In this document: piece by piece, positions 9,248 to 18,637 of the stretch
Layout of the letters: each line of letters opens with the position of its first letter
Numbering within the stretch: position 1 is the stretch's first letter
Assembly (NCBI RefSeq): GCF_020283565.1
Contig: NC_060065.1
Coordinates: forward strand, 26,834,409-26,898,408
Source of the DNA: Trifolium pratense
Lineage: Eukaryota > Streptophyta > Magnoliopsida > Fabales > Fabaceae
DNA length: 64,000 nt
Direction: 5' to 3'
The notes under the pieces: generated by a model
What the model was told of the DNA's origin: nothing
Seen by the model: only the letters and a program-made list of their open reading frames with translations
Database searches by the model: none
Translations under genes and position numbers: made by a program

Positions 9248-11275
9248 ATGTCAGAATCCGAGGAGGTTGTGGAGGCGCAGGGTGCAGAGAAGTATATGTT
9301 GGTCGACTGTATAACCGATCCTGCACTGGATTGGGTTGCTCCAGAACCCCGGGGAATAGCTTCGGCGCTTACTCCCAAGGATCCTAGGTTATATACCACT
9401 GTCGAGCAGCGGAGGGCAAACGAGCCCCAACAGTGGTCGACTCGTCTACCCGGGGAGGATGAACGGGTGTGCTCGTCTTTTGATGGGCACGATTTTGCTA
9501 TGTACGAGTTCGTTTTTAAGGAGATGGGGCTTAGACTGCCGTTCAGCCCTTTTGCGGCCAGTGTACTCAAAGCCTTGCAGGTGGCTCCGTCGCAGCTGCA
9601 CCCTAACTCCTGGTCATTTATAATGGGGTTCGAGCGTCTCTGCGTGTACAAAGGTGTTCGTCCCAGCCTTCCCCTCTTCTTTAGGATCTTTAAAATTCAG
9701 CGCAAGCCGACGAAGGAAGTAGGACGAGCACCTCGTCAAAATTGGGTTTCGTTGAAGCATCACGAGGATGTTAAACTCTTTAAGATGTTTGTGGATTCCG
9801 TTAAGGATTTCAAGGAGAGGTACTATGTCGTCCGGCCAGAGTCTCCATCTGCCCGGGAGAGTTTAATGGAGCTGGAGGAAGATAGGGACGAGCAAGGTGT
9901 TGCTCGTAAGGATGCCAGCGGGCAAGTTATAGTTCGGGCAGTTCCTAAGTTCCCGTTAAGCTGGTCGTACACCCACTTCCAGAAGGAGCCTAAGGAATAT
10001 ACAACCGGGGACGCAGATTTGTCTCCCGAGGACATGGCTGCCTTCGAGAGTTTGAAGGCCTTTGTGGCCGGTTTTACTCCCGGGGTCTGGACGACTCGTA
10101 AGGGAGTTACAATAAGAGATGAACACGGGGAGCCTAAGGCCTCTCCTCGTTTTATTAATACTAGGACCCTCCTCAAGTGCAAAAATGCCGGGGAGGTTAA
10201 ACTGTGCTTGGGTATTGCTTCCTTTCTTTTTAACTTAGAAAAATTTATGTTATTGTTGTGTGTATTCCTCGTCCTTTACTAACGTGCTCGTCATTTATTT
10301 GCAGACGAAATGGAAACCATTGCTGAGCGAATGTTGAAAGCCAAGCAGGATGAGAAGGCGAGGAAGTCTGGGCGAGCCAAAAAGAAAACTGTTGCTAAGA
10401 CTTCTCCGCAGGTGAGGCCGGGGACCCCTTCCGTGCAGATTGTTGGGACCTCGGTGGGTGGTTCGGGCACTCCTACCTCAGCTGCCCGGCCTCCTCCAGT
10501 GAAGAGGATGAGAGAAGAAGATCCCCCGGTTGAGGAGACGGGCATGGGAGGATGCAGCAAGTTTCCAGTTCCCCGGTGCTATACGGTGGAAATTTTTTTT
10601 GAAAAATATCCTCCTGAAGTCTTTGATGCCGAGCGGTCAGCAATTCTTGACCAGGAACCAGAGGTCCGTAGGCAGCAGCATGCTCGTGACATGGCTGCTA
10701 TGGTGCGAATGGTCTCGAGCTCCCTAATCCTCGGTGACGACCGGGAGTCTCTGCTCGAGCAGCTGAACGATGCTCATACTAGGCACGAGCGGGCTAAGAG
10801 TCGGATTAATCAGCTCAAGATTAATGTGGACGATCTTAAGGAGAAGCAGAAGCATTGGGCCGACCAGGTGGAGGAGCACCGTATAAGGGGAGAAGAGTTG
10901 GATGCTGCTCGGGCAGAAATTGAAAGGCTTAATGCTGCCATGGCGCCGGGCGAGAACGAGCACAAGGCTGCCGAGGGGTTGACCACCCGAGCAGACTTGG
11001 TCAAGGTGATTGCTCAGCTGTCCCATGACTTTGTAGAGGGCACTGAGTACGCCTTTGAGAATGCCGTGCAGCAAATCAAGTGCCTTAATCCTGACGTGGA
11101 GTTGGTGACCCGGGGAATGCATGTGAACGGGCAGGTTAAGGATGGCCAGATTGTTATCCCGGCTGGCCTGGCCGACTCTGATGAAGAGGAGGAAGATGCT
11201 GAGGTGGTGTTCGAGGAGGGTCATGAAGACGAACAGGGTGACGGGCACGAGCAGGAAGATAGATGCGAGGAGTAG
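9248..11275 (+). CDS. Antisense accessory protein of the Tat element (Transposase_28-like)
   Basis: Predicted CDS 9248-10211 joined to 10305-11275: 1935 nt, 644 residues. The start is the ATG after the intron acceptor 'gcatttcag' at 9239; a 5'UTR intron (8582-9239) precedes it. The 93-nt coding intron (GGGTATTG...ATTTGCAG) restores phase exactly. The N-terminal half matches my memory of the 'putative gypsy type transposon' domain (PF04195), with GLRLPF near residue 95 and VAPSQLHPNSW about 20 residues later. The second half has a basic patch (KARKSGRAKKK), a long Glu/Lys/Arg-rich coiled coil and an acidic tail. Such antisense ORFs are described in Tat elements such as maize Grande, where the product is nuclear. 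The function is unknown; a nuclear site is inferred from the basic patch. Confidence 0.82.
10212..10304 (+). other. Predicted intron in the antisense accessory gene
   Basis: The donor is GTATTG at 10212 and the acceptor is TTTATTTGCAG ending at 10304. Without splicing the first frame stops at 10280-10282; with it the two frames join in phase 1. The related gene at 57310-57417 has an intron at the equivalent place and in the same phase. Confidence 0.75.
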
Positions 11276-12268
11276 ATGTCCCCATCCTTTCTATTGTAAT
11301 TTATTTTGTTTCTTTGAATTTCTGGGGCCTTTGAGCCATGATTTGTAACTTTGGAACAAGTGGGCTTTTGTCCCCGTTTGATTTTTATGACAATTCCGGG
11401 CAGGTGCCCGTTTTATTTATCTATGCTTGTTTATAACTGCTCGTCTATACCTGCTCGCATGTATGTTTACATTTTCTGCTCGCGTGTATGTTTCCTCATT
11501 TTTTAACTTAGAAAATTTTTGATGAAATTTTGTTGTTTTAAAATTTCAACCGGGGAGCCTCCCCGTCTAATAACTTAGAAAATTTTGGGGAAATTTCGTT
11601 GTTTAAAATTTCAACCGGGGAGGTCTGGTCCCTACTTTTAACTTAGCAAAATTTTATGCTAATTTTTTGCTCAAAATCTGAACCGGGGAGCTTGTCCCCA
11701 TTTTAAACGAAATTTGCTGTTTAAACTTCGTGACGGGGAGTTTCTCTCCCCGTTATTGAGGTGCTCGTCTGGGCATGCTGGTATGCTCATTCGAGCAAGT
11801 TGGTGTGCTAAGTTTTGCCTGTTTATTTTTATGCCTGTTTTGTATACTTATCATATTTTTGCATGTATGAATGCTGCGCTCGTTGTTATTTTGCCGGGGA
11901 GGTTTCCCCTGCTTGATACTGAGCATGTTTTATTGAGGGTAGTCTCCTCTGTTTTGACTTAAACAGTTTAGGGAACTGTATAAGCACTTAGAGTTGTTTC
12001 TAAGTTACGCGAATACGAGCACGCTAGTGTACCTTTCTTCGCAACCTGAACCTCCCATCGCGAGCTGGGTGCTAGGTCGTGGCACGGGGACGATGGGCTC
12101 GTTTCGAGAGTTATCCTCGTCTAGCAGGAGTTCCATTTCCCTTATGGTGAATTAGTTCCCCTGCTATGGTTTTAGATGAGCACGTGTGCCATGGTGCCCT
12201 CCGTTGTTTAAGGTGCTCTATTCGTTGTGTTCTGAAGTGCGAGCAGCCTTTTTTGGTGTGGCAATAAC
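11276..12268. other. Tat 3' internal spacer
   Basis: Non-coding stretch between the convergent ends of the antisense gene (11275) and gag-pol (12269). It contains the second repeat array and many 'tgctcgt' words. I found no canonical AATAAA close to the accessory gene's stop. Confidence 0.6.
11510..11760 (+). repeat. Second GGGGAG hairpin-core repeat array
   Basis: Four to five diverged units of the same family as 8690-9085 ('ccggggagcctccccgtc', 'accggggagcttgtcccc', 'gacggggagtttctctcccc'), with 'aacttagaaaattttggggaaattt' spacers. It lies just downstream of the antisense gene's stop, so the two arrays bracket that gene. Confidence 0.7.
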
Positions 12269-15200
12269 TTAGCTGTAATATTGTTTCAATTTCTGGGCAT
12301 TCCAAGGTCGAGGAAGTTTCTTTCCTCGAAGGTCCTCGAGATAGTATGCACCATTTTCTGTTTTGTCAATGACGCGGTATGGTCCTTCCCAATTGGGTGC
12401 AAGTTTGCCATCCTGGGAGTTTGCATTGCGTCTTAGGACGAGGCTGCCCACCTCGAATTCTCTTTTGATGACTTTGGTGTCATGACGGGCAGCTATTTTC
12501 TGCTTCAGGGTGGCCTCTTTTAAGGAAGCTCCCGTTCGAATTTCTTCGACGAGGTCAAGCTCCTCTCGAAGTGCTTCGTCATTTTGCTCCTCGTCTAGAG
12601 GTTGCTCAGTCCGACGAGATGGTTCCCCAATCTCCACGGGGATAACTGCCTCCGTTCCATATACCATTCGAAAGGGGGTCTCTCCGGTTGTGGAGTGTGG
12701 GGTTGTTCGATAGGCCCAGAGTACATTGTCAAGCTCTTCGACCCATTTCTTTTTGTTTTGGTCGAGTCTTCTTCGTAACCCTCTCAGGATTACTCTGTTG
12801 GCTGCTTCAGCTTGCCCGTTGGTTTTGGGGTGCTCGACCGATGTGAAGTGCTGCTTGGTGCCCAGGGCAACAAGGAATGCTTGAAAATCTTTGTCTGTAA
12901 ACTGTGTTCCGTTGTCTGTGACTACCACCTGTGGTATTCCGAATCTAGCTAGCACATTTCTTTTGAAGAAGCGCAGGATTCTGAGTGATGTGATGTCGGA
13001 GAGGGGTTCGGCTTCCACCCACTTTGTGAAGTAGTCCACTGCTACTATTAGGTAGCGATTTTGATAAAGTCCTTTGGTAAAAGGACCAAGTAAGTCCATG
13101 CCCCACCAGGCGAAGGGCCAGGGGGAAGACAAAGATTTTAGTTCTCGAGGGGGAGCTAAGTGCATATCCCCATGCCTTTGGCATTTGTCACATTTTTTTA
13201 CGTGGTCTTTGGCGTCCTGTTGCATAGTAGGCCAATAGTACCCTGCTCGTAGAGCTTTCCTGGCCAGTGACCTTCCTCCTAGGTGTTGGGCGTTAATGCC
13301 CTCGTGGACTTCGCGCAGGATGTAATCTGTTGTGTCCTCGTCCACACATTTTAGGAGAGGAATGGAAAATCCTCTCCTGTATAATTTTCCATCAAGGATG
13401 ACATAGGTGCAGGCTCTTCGTCTGACTATAGCTGCTTGTTTCTGGTCGTCAGGGAGAGTTCCGTGCTCGAGGAAGTTGTATACTGGAGTCATCCAACAGT
13501 CTTTGTCGCCAATGACGTTTATGTCCACAACCTTGCTTGGTTTTTCTATGCTTGGACGAGGGAGTATCTCTTGGATGACAGATTTGTTTCCGCCCTTCCT
13601 TTTTGTGCTTGCCAGCTTGGACAGGATATCTGCCCTTTTGTTATGCTCGCGGGGAACATGTAATATTTCAACAGAGTTGAACTTGGTGATCTTTTCCTTT
13701 ACTAACACTAGATATTCAGAGAGGTTATCATTCTTGGTCTGGTACTCTCCTAGTACCTGTGAGGCGACCAGTTGCGAATCTGTGTAGATTTTTATCTCCT
13801 TGGCTTGTACGTCCTCGGCCAAACGTAGTCCAGCGAGGAATGCTTCATATTCTGCTTGGTTGTTTGAAGTTGGGAAGGATAGTGCTAGGGACACCTCGAT
13901 TAGTAAGCCATTCTCATTTTCAAGAATGATGCCTGCACCTGCTCCTGTGGCGCTTGATGCTCCGTCCACAAAGATTGTCCATTTATCTGCTCCGTCCACT
14001 GTAGGGGAGGAGCTCGTCATCTCTGCGACGAAGTCAGCTAGGACTTGGGCTTTTAGAGCTTTTCTGCTTTCGTAACGAATGTCGAATTCTGAGAGTTCGA
14101 GGGACCATTTGAGCATCCTGCCCGCCATATCCGGTCGGCCAAGCAAAGATTTGATTGGTTGGTCTGTTCGGATCACAATTGTATGAGCCAAGAAATAATG
14201 TCTTAGTCTCCTCGCAGCATAAACTAGTGCAAGGGCTATTTTTTCAATTTGTTGGTATCTTAGTTCAGGACCCTGCAAGGCTTTGCTCGTAAAGTATACC
14301 GGTTTCTGCCCTTCGTTTGTCTCACGAATAAGAGCTGCACTTACAGCCTCTGCGGCGACGGAAAGGTACAGGTATAATACCTCCTCGTCATTTGGTCGTG
14401 AGAGGACAGGTGGCTCTGATAAGGCCTTTTTCAAATGTTGGAGAGCTTGCTCGCACTCATCTGTCCATTCGAAGACTGCTTCTTTCTTTAGTAATTTGAA
14501 AAAGGGAAGTGCATGTTGTGCTGATTTGGATACAAATCTGGAAAGCGATGTCAGCATTCCATTAAGAGTTTGTATGGACTTCTTATCGCTCGGAGTGGGG
14601 AGCTCGGCAAAAGCTCTGCACTTGTCAGGGTTGGCTTCAATTCCTCGCTCGGTTAGGTAAAACCCCAGGAATTTCCCTGCTCGGACCCCGAAGGTGCACT
14701 TCTCTGGATTAAATCTCATGTTGTATTTCCTGGCCTGCTCGAACACTTTTCGAAGGTGCACGACATGGTCGAGTTCCTCGGGGGATTTTACGATCATGTC
14801 GTCCATGTATACCTCGAGCATGTCTCCTATTTGTCCTCGGAAGACTTTGTTCATCATTCGCTGGTATGTGGCTCCTGCATTTTTGAGACCGAAGGGCATT
14901 ACGTTGTAGTAATAGTTGCCCGACTCAGTCATGAAAGCTGTTTTTTCTCTATCTGCCACTGCCATTGGAATTTGGTTATAACCTGAATAAGCATCCATAA
15001 AAGACAATAATTTAAAGCCAGAAGAATTATCAACAAGTCTATCAATGCAAGGTAAGGGATAAGAGTCTTTAGGGCAAGCCCTGTTAAGATCGGTATAGTC
15101 ACAACACATCCTCCACTTTCCATTAGATTTTTTGACGAGTACAACGTTGGACAGCCAGGTTGTATACCTGGCCTCCGAAATGAAATTTGCCTCTAAGAGG

Positions 15201-18091
15201 TCTTTTACACATTTTTCTGCAGCCTCCGATTTCTCAGGAGACTGCCTACGCCTACGTTGTACAATGGGAAGTGCAGTAGGATCAATAGTCAGCTGGTGAC
15301 ATGCTACGTTGGGGTCCAAGCCGGGCATCTCGGAAGCGTGCCAGGCGAACAGATCAGCATTTTCCTTCAAGCAGGCTTCAAGCTGCTTCCTAGCAAGTTC
15401 GGGGAGCCCAGTCCCAATTTTCACAGCCCTGCTCGGGTCTTCTCCGAAGGGCATCAGCTCGAACTCCCCGTCTGGAACTGGACGACGGTGCTCTTGGCTT
15501 GCCTCGTCGTCTTCCTTCTTCTCTTTGCGGAGCTTCTTCTCATCCTTGTTTTCCTGTTTGGAAAAGCGGCTGTCGAGGTCGATGGAGCTGATTTCTGGCA
15601 AGGGCAGGGAAGTTGTTGCCTTGGACTTCTTGGACTCGGGGAGCTGCCCGATATATTCATTTCCTTTGGAGGAGGCATTGAAGACTCTCCTTGCAGCTTC
15701 AATGTCTCCATGCAGTGTCGCAACTTGGCCTTTATGAGTATAGTACTTCATCTTGAGGTGGGCAGTTGAAGGGACAGCCATTAAGTCAGCAATAGCTGTC
15801 CGGCCCAGGATGCACTGGTAGAGAGAAGGGCAGTCTACTACCAGGAATTTCACTTTGATGGTTTTTGAAGTTTCTTCAGAGCCAACGGTGACTAGCAGGT
15901 CTACATAGCCCCATGGCTTAGTTGTTGCTCCATTAAATCCGGAGAGATCAGATCCAAAGTAAGGAGTGAGGTAGGTCTCATCTAGTTGCAGAGTCTTGAA
16001 AAGTTGGGAATACATGATATCACAGGAGCTTCCTTGGTCGACCAGTACCCTGCGGACGTCCATATTTGCCATGTCCACTCTGATGAACAGGGGTATCTGG
16101 GAGTTTGCAGTTCCACCGGGCAGCTCTTCCATATAGAAGGCTAAGGGTTTTGATTGCCCTTTCGGTTTATCCAAAGTTGCATTCAGGTTGGAGGAGCCAT
16201 CTATCAATTCTTCAAACTTTCTCTTGATGGATCCCACAGTTTGTTTGTCAAAACCTCCACCAGAGATAACCATAGCTTGGGCAAGTGCGTCCCATTTGTT
16301 CAGTGTGGGAGCAACATAGGTGTTGTCCAAGTAGTCAGGGACAAAGAAGTCTTCAGGTCTGGAGATGGCAAGGGCAACTGGCTTGTGCCCGGATTTTTCT
16401 GGTGCAGCTTCTTCAGTGTTGCTGGTCTCAGCAGCTTCTGTCCGGGGAGCATTGCCCCTCTTCACGTATTGTTTGATTTGCCCATTTCTAATCAATATTT
16501 CAATGGCGTCTTTCAATTGGATGCAGTCGTCAGTCAGATGGCCGTAGCCTTTGTGGTACTTGCAGTATTTGCTCTTGTCTTGGCCAGGCTTTGAGGGTTG
16601 TTGTCTTGGAAATTTAATTCCTGCTTTAGAGAACTCAGCTGAGTTGCACTCTTTCCAAATTTCTTCCTGAGTTTTACTAAGGGGAGTATAGTTGCTGAAT
16701 GTGCTGCGAGGTCCACGGGGTTCTCTAGGCCTTTCGCCTCTTCGTCTTCCTCCTCCTCGGCTGGACTGTTCAGCATTTGAACGAGGAGCAGGCTGGTTGT
16801 TTCCTGCTCGCCCATAACGGGCAGCATCTGCAGCTTGTTGCTCCTCATATTGGATGTAGGCTTGAGATTTAAGGAGGAGGTCGCTAAAGGTGCGCGGTTT
16901 TTCAATTCCCACGGCTCTTGCAAAGTCACTGTTTGGCCTAAGGCCCCTTTGTAGCAGGTACTTCTTCATGTCATCAGTTGTTTCTACCTGGACGGCTTCT
17001 TTGTTGAACCTCTCTATGAAACTGCGGAGAGATTCATTATCAGCTTGGAAGATGGCGTCCAGGACTGCCTCAGTCTTTGGTTGCTTGCGGGAAGCAGTGA
17101 AGTGCCTGCAGAATTGGTCGGTCAGATCCATCCATGAGATAACGGAGCGAGGAGCTAGGCTGTGGTACCAGGCCATAGCTCCCTTTCTTAGTGTAGTTGG
17201 GAAGATTCTGCATCTAATTGCTCCGCTGACCCTTAAGAAGTTCAGGGTAGCATTGACTGATGCGATGTGTTCATCTGGGTCAGTAAGTCCATCATAAGCT
17301 GGGAGAGGAGGTGGTCGCTCACATCCCTTTGGAACGGGTGCTTGAAGGATGTCGTGAGATAAAGGGCAGCGGGGATCCTCCTCGTCACTCTCTTGTGAGT
17401 TTAGGGGAGGTGAGCCCTCACGATCAGGAGTTGGGCTCCTGGAGAATTGGTCAGTGTGATGGCTGCGGCTTACTGGCTGCCCTTGTTTGGTCATCAAGCT
17501 GAGTCCCTGGGGAGAATGACGACGAGGAGGTGTTCGGTCCACAATTTTTCCTTTTTTCACATTTGGAGAAGATATACCCTCGCGGGGAGGGGAGACATGG
17601 TCTCTTTTCTTGCCAGGTTGCTCAATCCTCTCAAGGGCAGGTCGTCGTTGTCTGACAGTTTCCCGACGAGGAGGGGATTGAGAAGTAGGAGTTCTCCTCG
17701 GGGGAGAGTTGTTCCTTGAGAGTCGCTGATTCCTTTCCAAGCGATCGAGTCTCAGATTCTGCTCGTCCATTCGGCGATTCTGGCCTTGGAGAGCTTCGGT
17801 GGTTTGTTTCAGGGCAGCAATGAGTGTTGCTAGTTCAGCATTGGTAACTGAAGCAGCGGACAAGTCGGTCTCTGCTGATTTGCCCTGCTCGGACTGAGGG
17901 CGCTTCCCTGCCTGCTTCTCAGTCAAGACGACCAAGTCGCCATCCTCAGAAGTCCAGGAAGTTTCCTGCCCGTCTCTAGGGTCTGACTCGGGGAGGGCCT
18001 GGAGGTCAGTGATGAGAGCAGGAGACAGACGGGGAGAAGATGGAGGAGCAGCGTCCTCAACGTCATTGTTGAAATGAGATGAACTGGCCAT
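12269..18091 (-). CDS. Intact Tat-type gag-pol polyprotein
   Basis: One uninterrupted frame of 1940 residues, start ATG at 18091, 89 nt after the PBS side of the LTR. Domains in order: charged Pro/Arg-rich N-terminus; gag (about 285-400, AMAWYHSL near 304); a C-H-H-C finger (about 510-523); aspartic protease (VDQGSS, Asp685, where DTG/DSG is commoner); reverse transcriptase (DYTDLN from Asp998, YMDD 1095-1098); RNase H (about 1230-1350); a second archaeal-type RNase H (DGA at Asp1376); integrase with an HHCC finger (from about 1596) and D1666, D1726, E1762, a D-D-35-E spacing. No chromodomain is seen. The dual RNase H is the Tat/Ogre signature. All catalytic residues I could check are present, so the element may be autonomous. 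Confidence 0.95.
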   Translation of the reverse strand: MASSSHFNNDVEDAAPPSSPRLSPALITDLQALPESDPRDGQETSWTSEDGDLVVLTEKQAGKRPQSEQGKSAETDLSAASVTNAELATLIAALKQTTEALQGQNRRMDEQNLRLDRLERNQRLSRNNSPPRRTPTSQSPPRRETVRQRRPALERIEQPGKKRDHVSPPREGISSPNVKKGKIVDRTPPRRHSPQGLSLMTKQGQPVSRSHHTDQFSRSPTPDREGSPPLNSQESDEEDPRCPLSHDILQAPVPKGCERPPPLPAYDGLTDPDEHIASVNATLNFLRVSGAIRCRIFPTTLRKGAMAWYHSLAPRSVISWMDLTDQFCRHFTASRKQPKTEAVLDAIFQADNESLRSFIERFNKEAVQVETTDDMKKYLLQRGLRPNSDFARAVGIEKPRTFSDLLLKSQAYIQYEEQQAADAARYGRAGNNQPAPRSNAEQSSRGGGRRRGERPREPRGPRSTFSNYTPLSKTQEEIWKECNSAEFSKAGIKFPRQQPSKPGQDKSKYCKYHKGYGHLTDDCIQLKDAIEILIRNGQIKQYVKRGNAPRTEAAETSNTEEAAPEKSGHKPVALAISRPEDFFVPDYLDNTYVAPTLNKWDALAQAMVISGGGFDKQTVGSIKRKFEELIDGSSNLNATLDKPKGQSKPLAFYMEELPGGTANSQIPLFIRVDMANMDVRRVLVDQGSSCDIMYSQLFKTLQLDETYLTPYFGSDLSGFNGATTKPWGYVDLLVTVGSEETSKTIKVKFLVVDCPSLYQCILGRTAIADLMAVPSTAHLKMKYYTHKGQVATLHGDIEAARRVFNASSKGNEYIGQLPESKKSKATTSLPLPEISSIDLDSRFSKQENKDEKKLRKEKKEDDEASQEHRRPVPDGEFELMPFGEDPSRAVKIGTGLPELARKQLEACLKENADLFAWHASEMPGLDPNVACHQLTIDPTALPIVQRRRRQSPEKSEAAEKCVKDLLEANFISEARYTTWLSNVVLVKKSNGKWRMCCDYTDLNRACPKDSYPLPCIDRLVDNSSGFKLLSFMDAYSGYNQIPMAVADREKTAFMTESGNYYYNVMPFGLKNAGATYQRMMNKVFRGQIGDMLEVYMDDMIVKSPEELDHVVHLRKVFEQARKYNMRFNPEKCTFGVRAGKFLGFYLTERGIEANPDKCRAFAELPTPSDKKSIQTLNGMLTSLSRFVSKSAQHALPFFKLLKKEAVFEWTDECEQALQHLKKALSEPPVLSRPNDEEVLYLYLSVAAEAVSAALIRETNEGQKPVYFTSKALQGPELRYQQIEKIALALVYAARRLRHYFLAHTIVIRTDQPIKSLLGRPDMAGRMLKWSLELSEFDIRYESRKALKAQVLADFVAEMTSSSPTVDGADKWTIFVDGASSATGAGAGIILENENGLLIEVSLALSFPTSNNQAEYEAFLAGLRLAEDVQAKEIKIYTDSQLVASQVLGEYQTKNDNLSEYLVLVKEKITKFNSVEILHVPREHNKRADILSKLASTKRKGGNKSVIQEILPRPSIEKPSKVVDINVIGDKDCWMTPVYNFLEHGTLPDDQKQAAIVRRRACTYVILDGKLYRRGFSIPLLKCVDEDTTDYILREVHEGINAQHLGGRSLARKALRAGYYWPTMQQDAKDHVKKCDKCQRHGDMHLAPPRELKSLSSPWPFAWWGMDLLGPFTKGLYQNRYLIVAVDYFTKWVEAEPLSDITSLRILRFFKRNVLARFGIPQVVVTDNGTQFTDKDFQAFLVALGTKQHFTSVEHPKTNGQAEAANRVILRGLRRRLDQNKKKWVEELDNVLWAYRTTPHSTTGETPFRMVYGTEAVIPVEIGEPSRRTEQPLDEEQNDEALREELDLVEEIRTGASLKEATLKQKIAARHDTKVIKREFEVGSLVLRRNANSQDGKLAPNWEGPYRVIDKTENGAYYLEDLRGKKLPRPWNAQKLKQYYS

Positions 18092-18160
18092 GATGAAAAA
18101 GTGATTGATTGGTTTTGTTCTTTGGTTTTCTTGCTCGAAACAAAGAAGGGGAGAACTCAG

Positions 18161-18180
18161 TTCCCCACAGTCGGCGCCAC
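18161..18180 (-). promoter_or_regulatory. Primer-binding site of the Tat element
   Basis: The minus strand reads TGGCGCCGACTGTGGGGAAC one base after the LTR end at 18181. This is the TGGCGCC-type PBS common in Tat elements; the defective element at 55159 uses the same core. Confidence 0.9.
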
Positions 18181-18637
18181 TGATCTTAACTGTTGATCAG
18201 AACAGGTAGAAGGCCAGCTGGAAGTCCGTTGAGCAGGTGGTAGGCAGCAATCCGAGCAGATGATCCACGGAGGGGGGGGGTTGTACCTGCAGGTGCTCCG
18301 ATGCCAAAGTCAGACAAGGAATAGAGAGCAAAAGAGATACTAGAGAGAAGTTAGAGAGAGAGAGTAATTGTGATAATGAATAGTGTTCTACCTTGCTCTC
18401 CCATGAGGGAGAGTATTTATAGCCCCCAGCTCTGGGCCAAAGGTCCTCTTAGTGGGCTGGATTAGCCAAGGCCCATTAAGAGGGACTGCCAAGATATTAC
18501 CCTTAGATAGTGGGTAGAGTAGTAATTTTACCCTATCTTGGTTGAGAGGTTGTGTCATGCTGACATGGAGGTGATTGGGCAAGTCATGTGGACTTTGTGA
18601 GGGTCTAGGTGGACTAGCATTAGTCTAGTCCAGAACA
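18181..18637 (-). repeat. 5' LTR of the Tat element
   Basis: 457 bp, TGTTCTGG...AAGATCA on the minus strand. A TATA-like CTATAAATA at about 18413-18421 would drive the genomic transcript. Near-identity to the 3' LTR indicates recent insertion. Confidence 0.93.

Larger units (their letters stand above)
7601..18637 (-). mobile_element. Young, intact Ty3/gypsy retrotransposon, Tat lineage
   Basis: An 11.0-kb element on the minus strand. LTRs are 7601-8060 and 18181-18637; I count one substitution between them plus length differences in a G run and a GA run. The target duplication ATACT is at 7596-7600 and 18638-18642. The PBS (TGGCGCCGACTGTGGGGAAC on the minus strand) adjoins the right LTR and the purine tract (CTTGGGGGGCTCC) the left one. 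It encodes one uninterrupted gag-pol and, between pol and the 3' LTR, an accessory gene on the opposite strand. The second, archaeal-type RNase H, the lack of a chromodomain and the antisense ORF place it in the Tat clade. It sits inside an LTR of another element. It looks recently active. Confidence 0.95.

Noticed and set aside
10205..10282. Stop at 10280-10282 as the true end of the antisense gene
   Set aside because: The last 23 codons after 10211 are intron-like and hydrophobic; splicing 10212-10304 joins the two frames in phase, as in the related gene.
12510..17719. Numerous plus-strand frames across gag-pol
   Set aside because: They are shadows of the minus-strand 1940-codon frame with its full set of domains.
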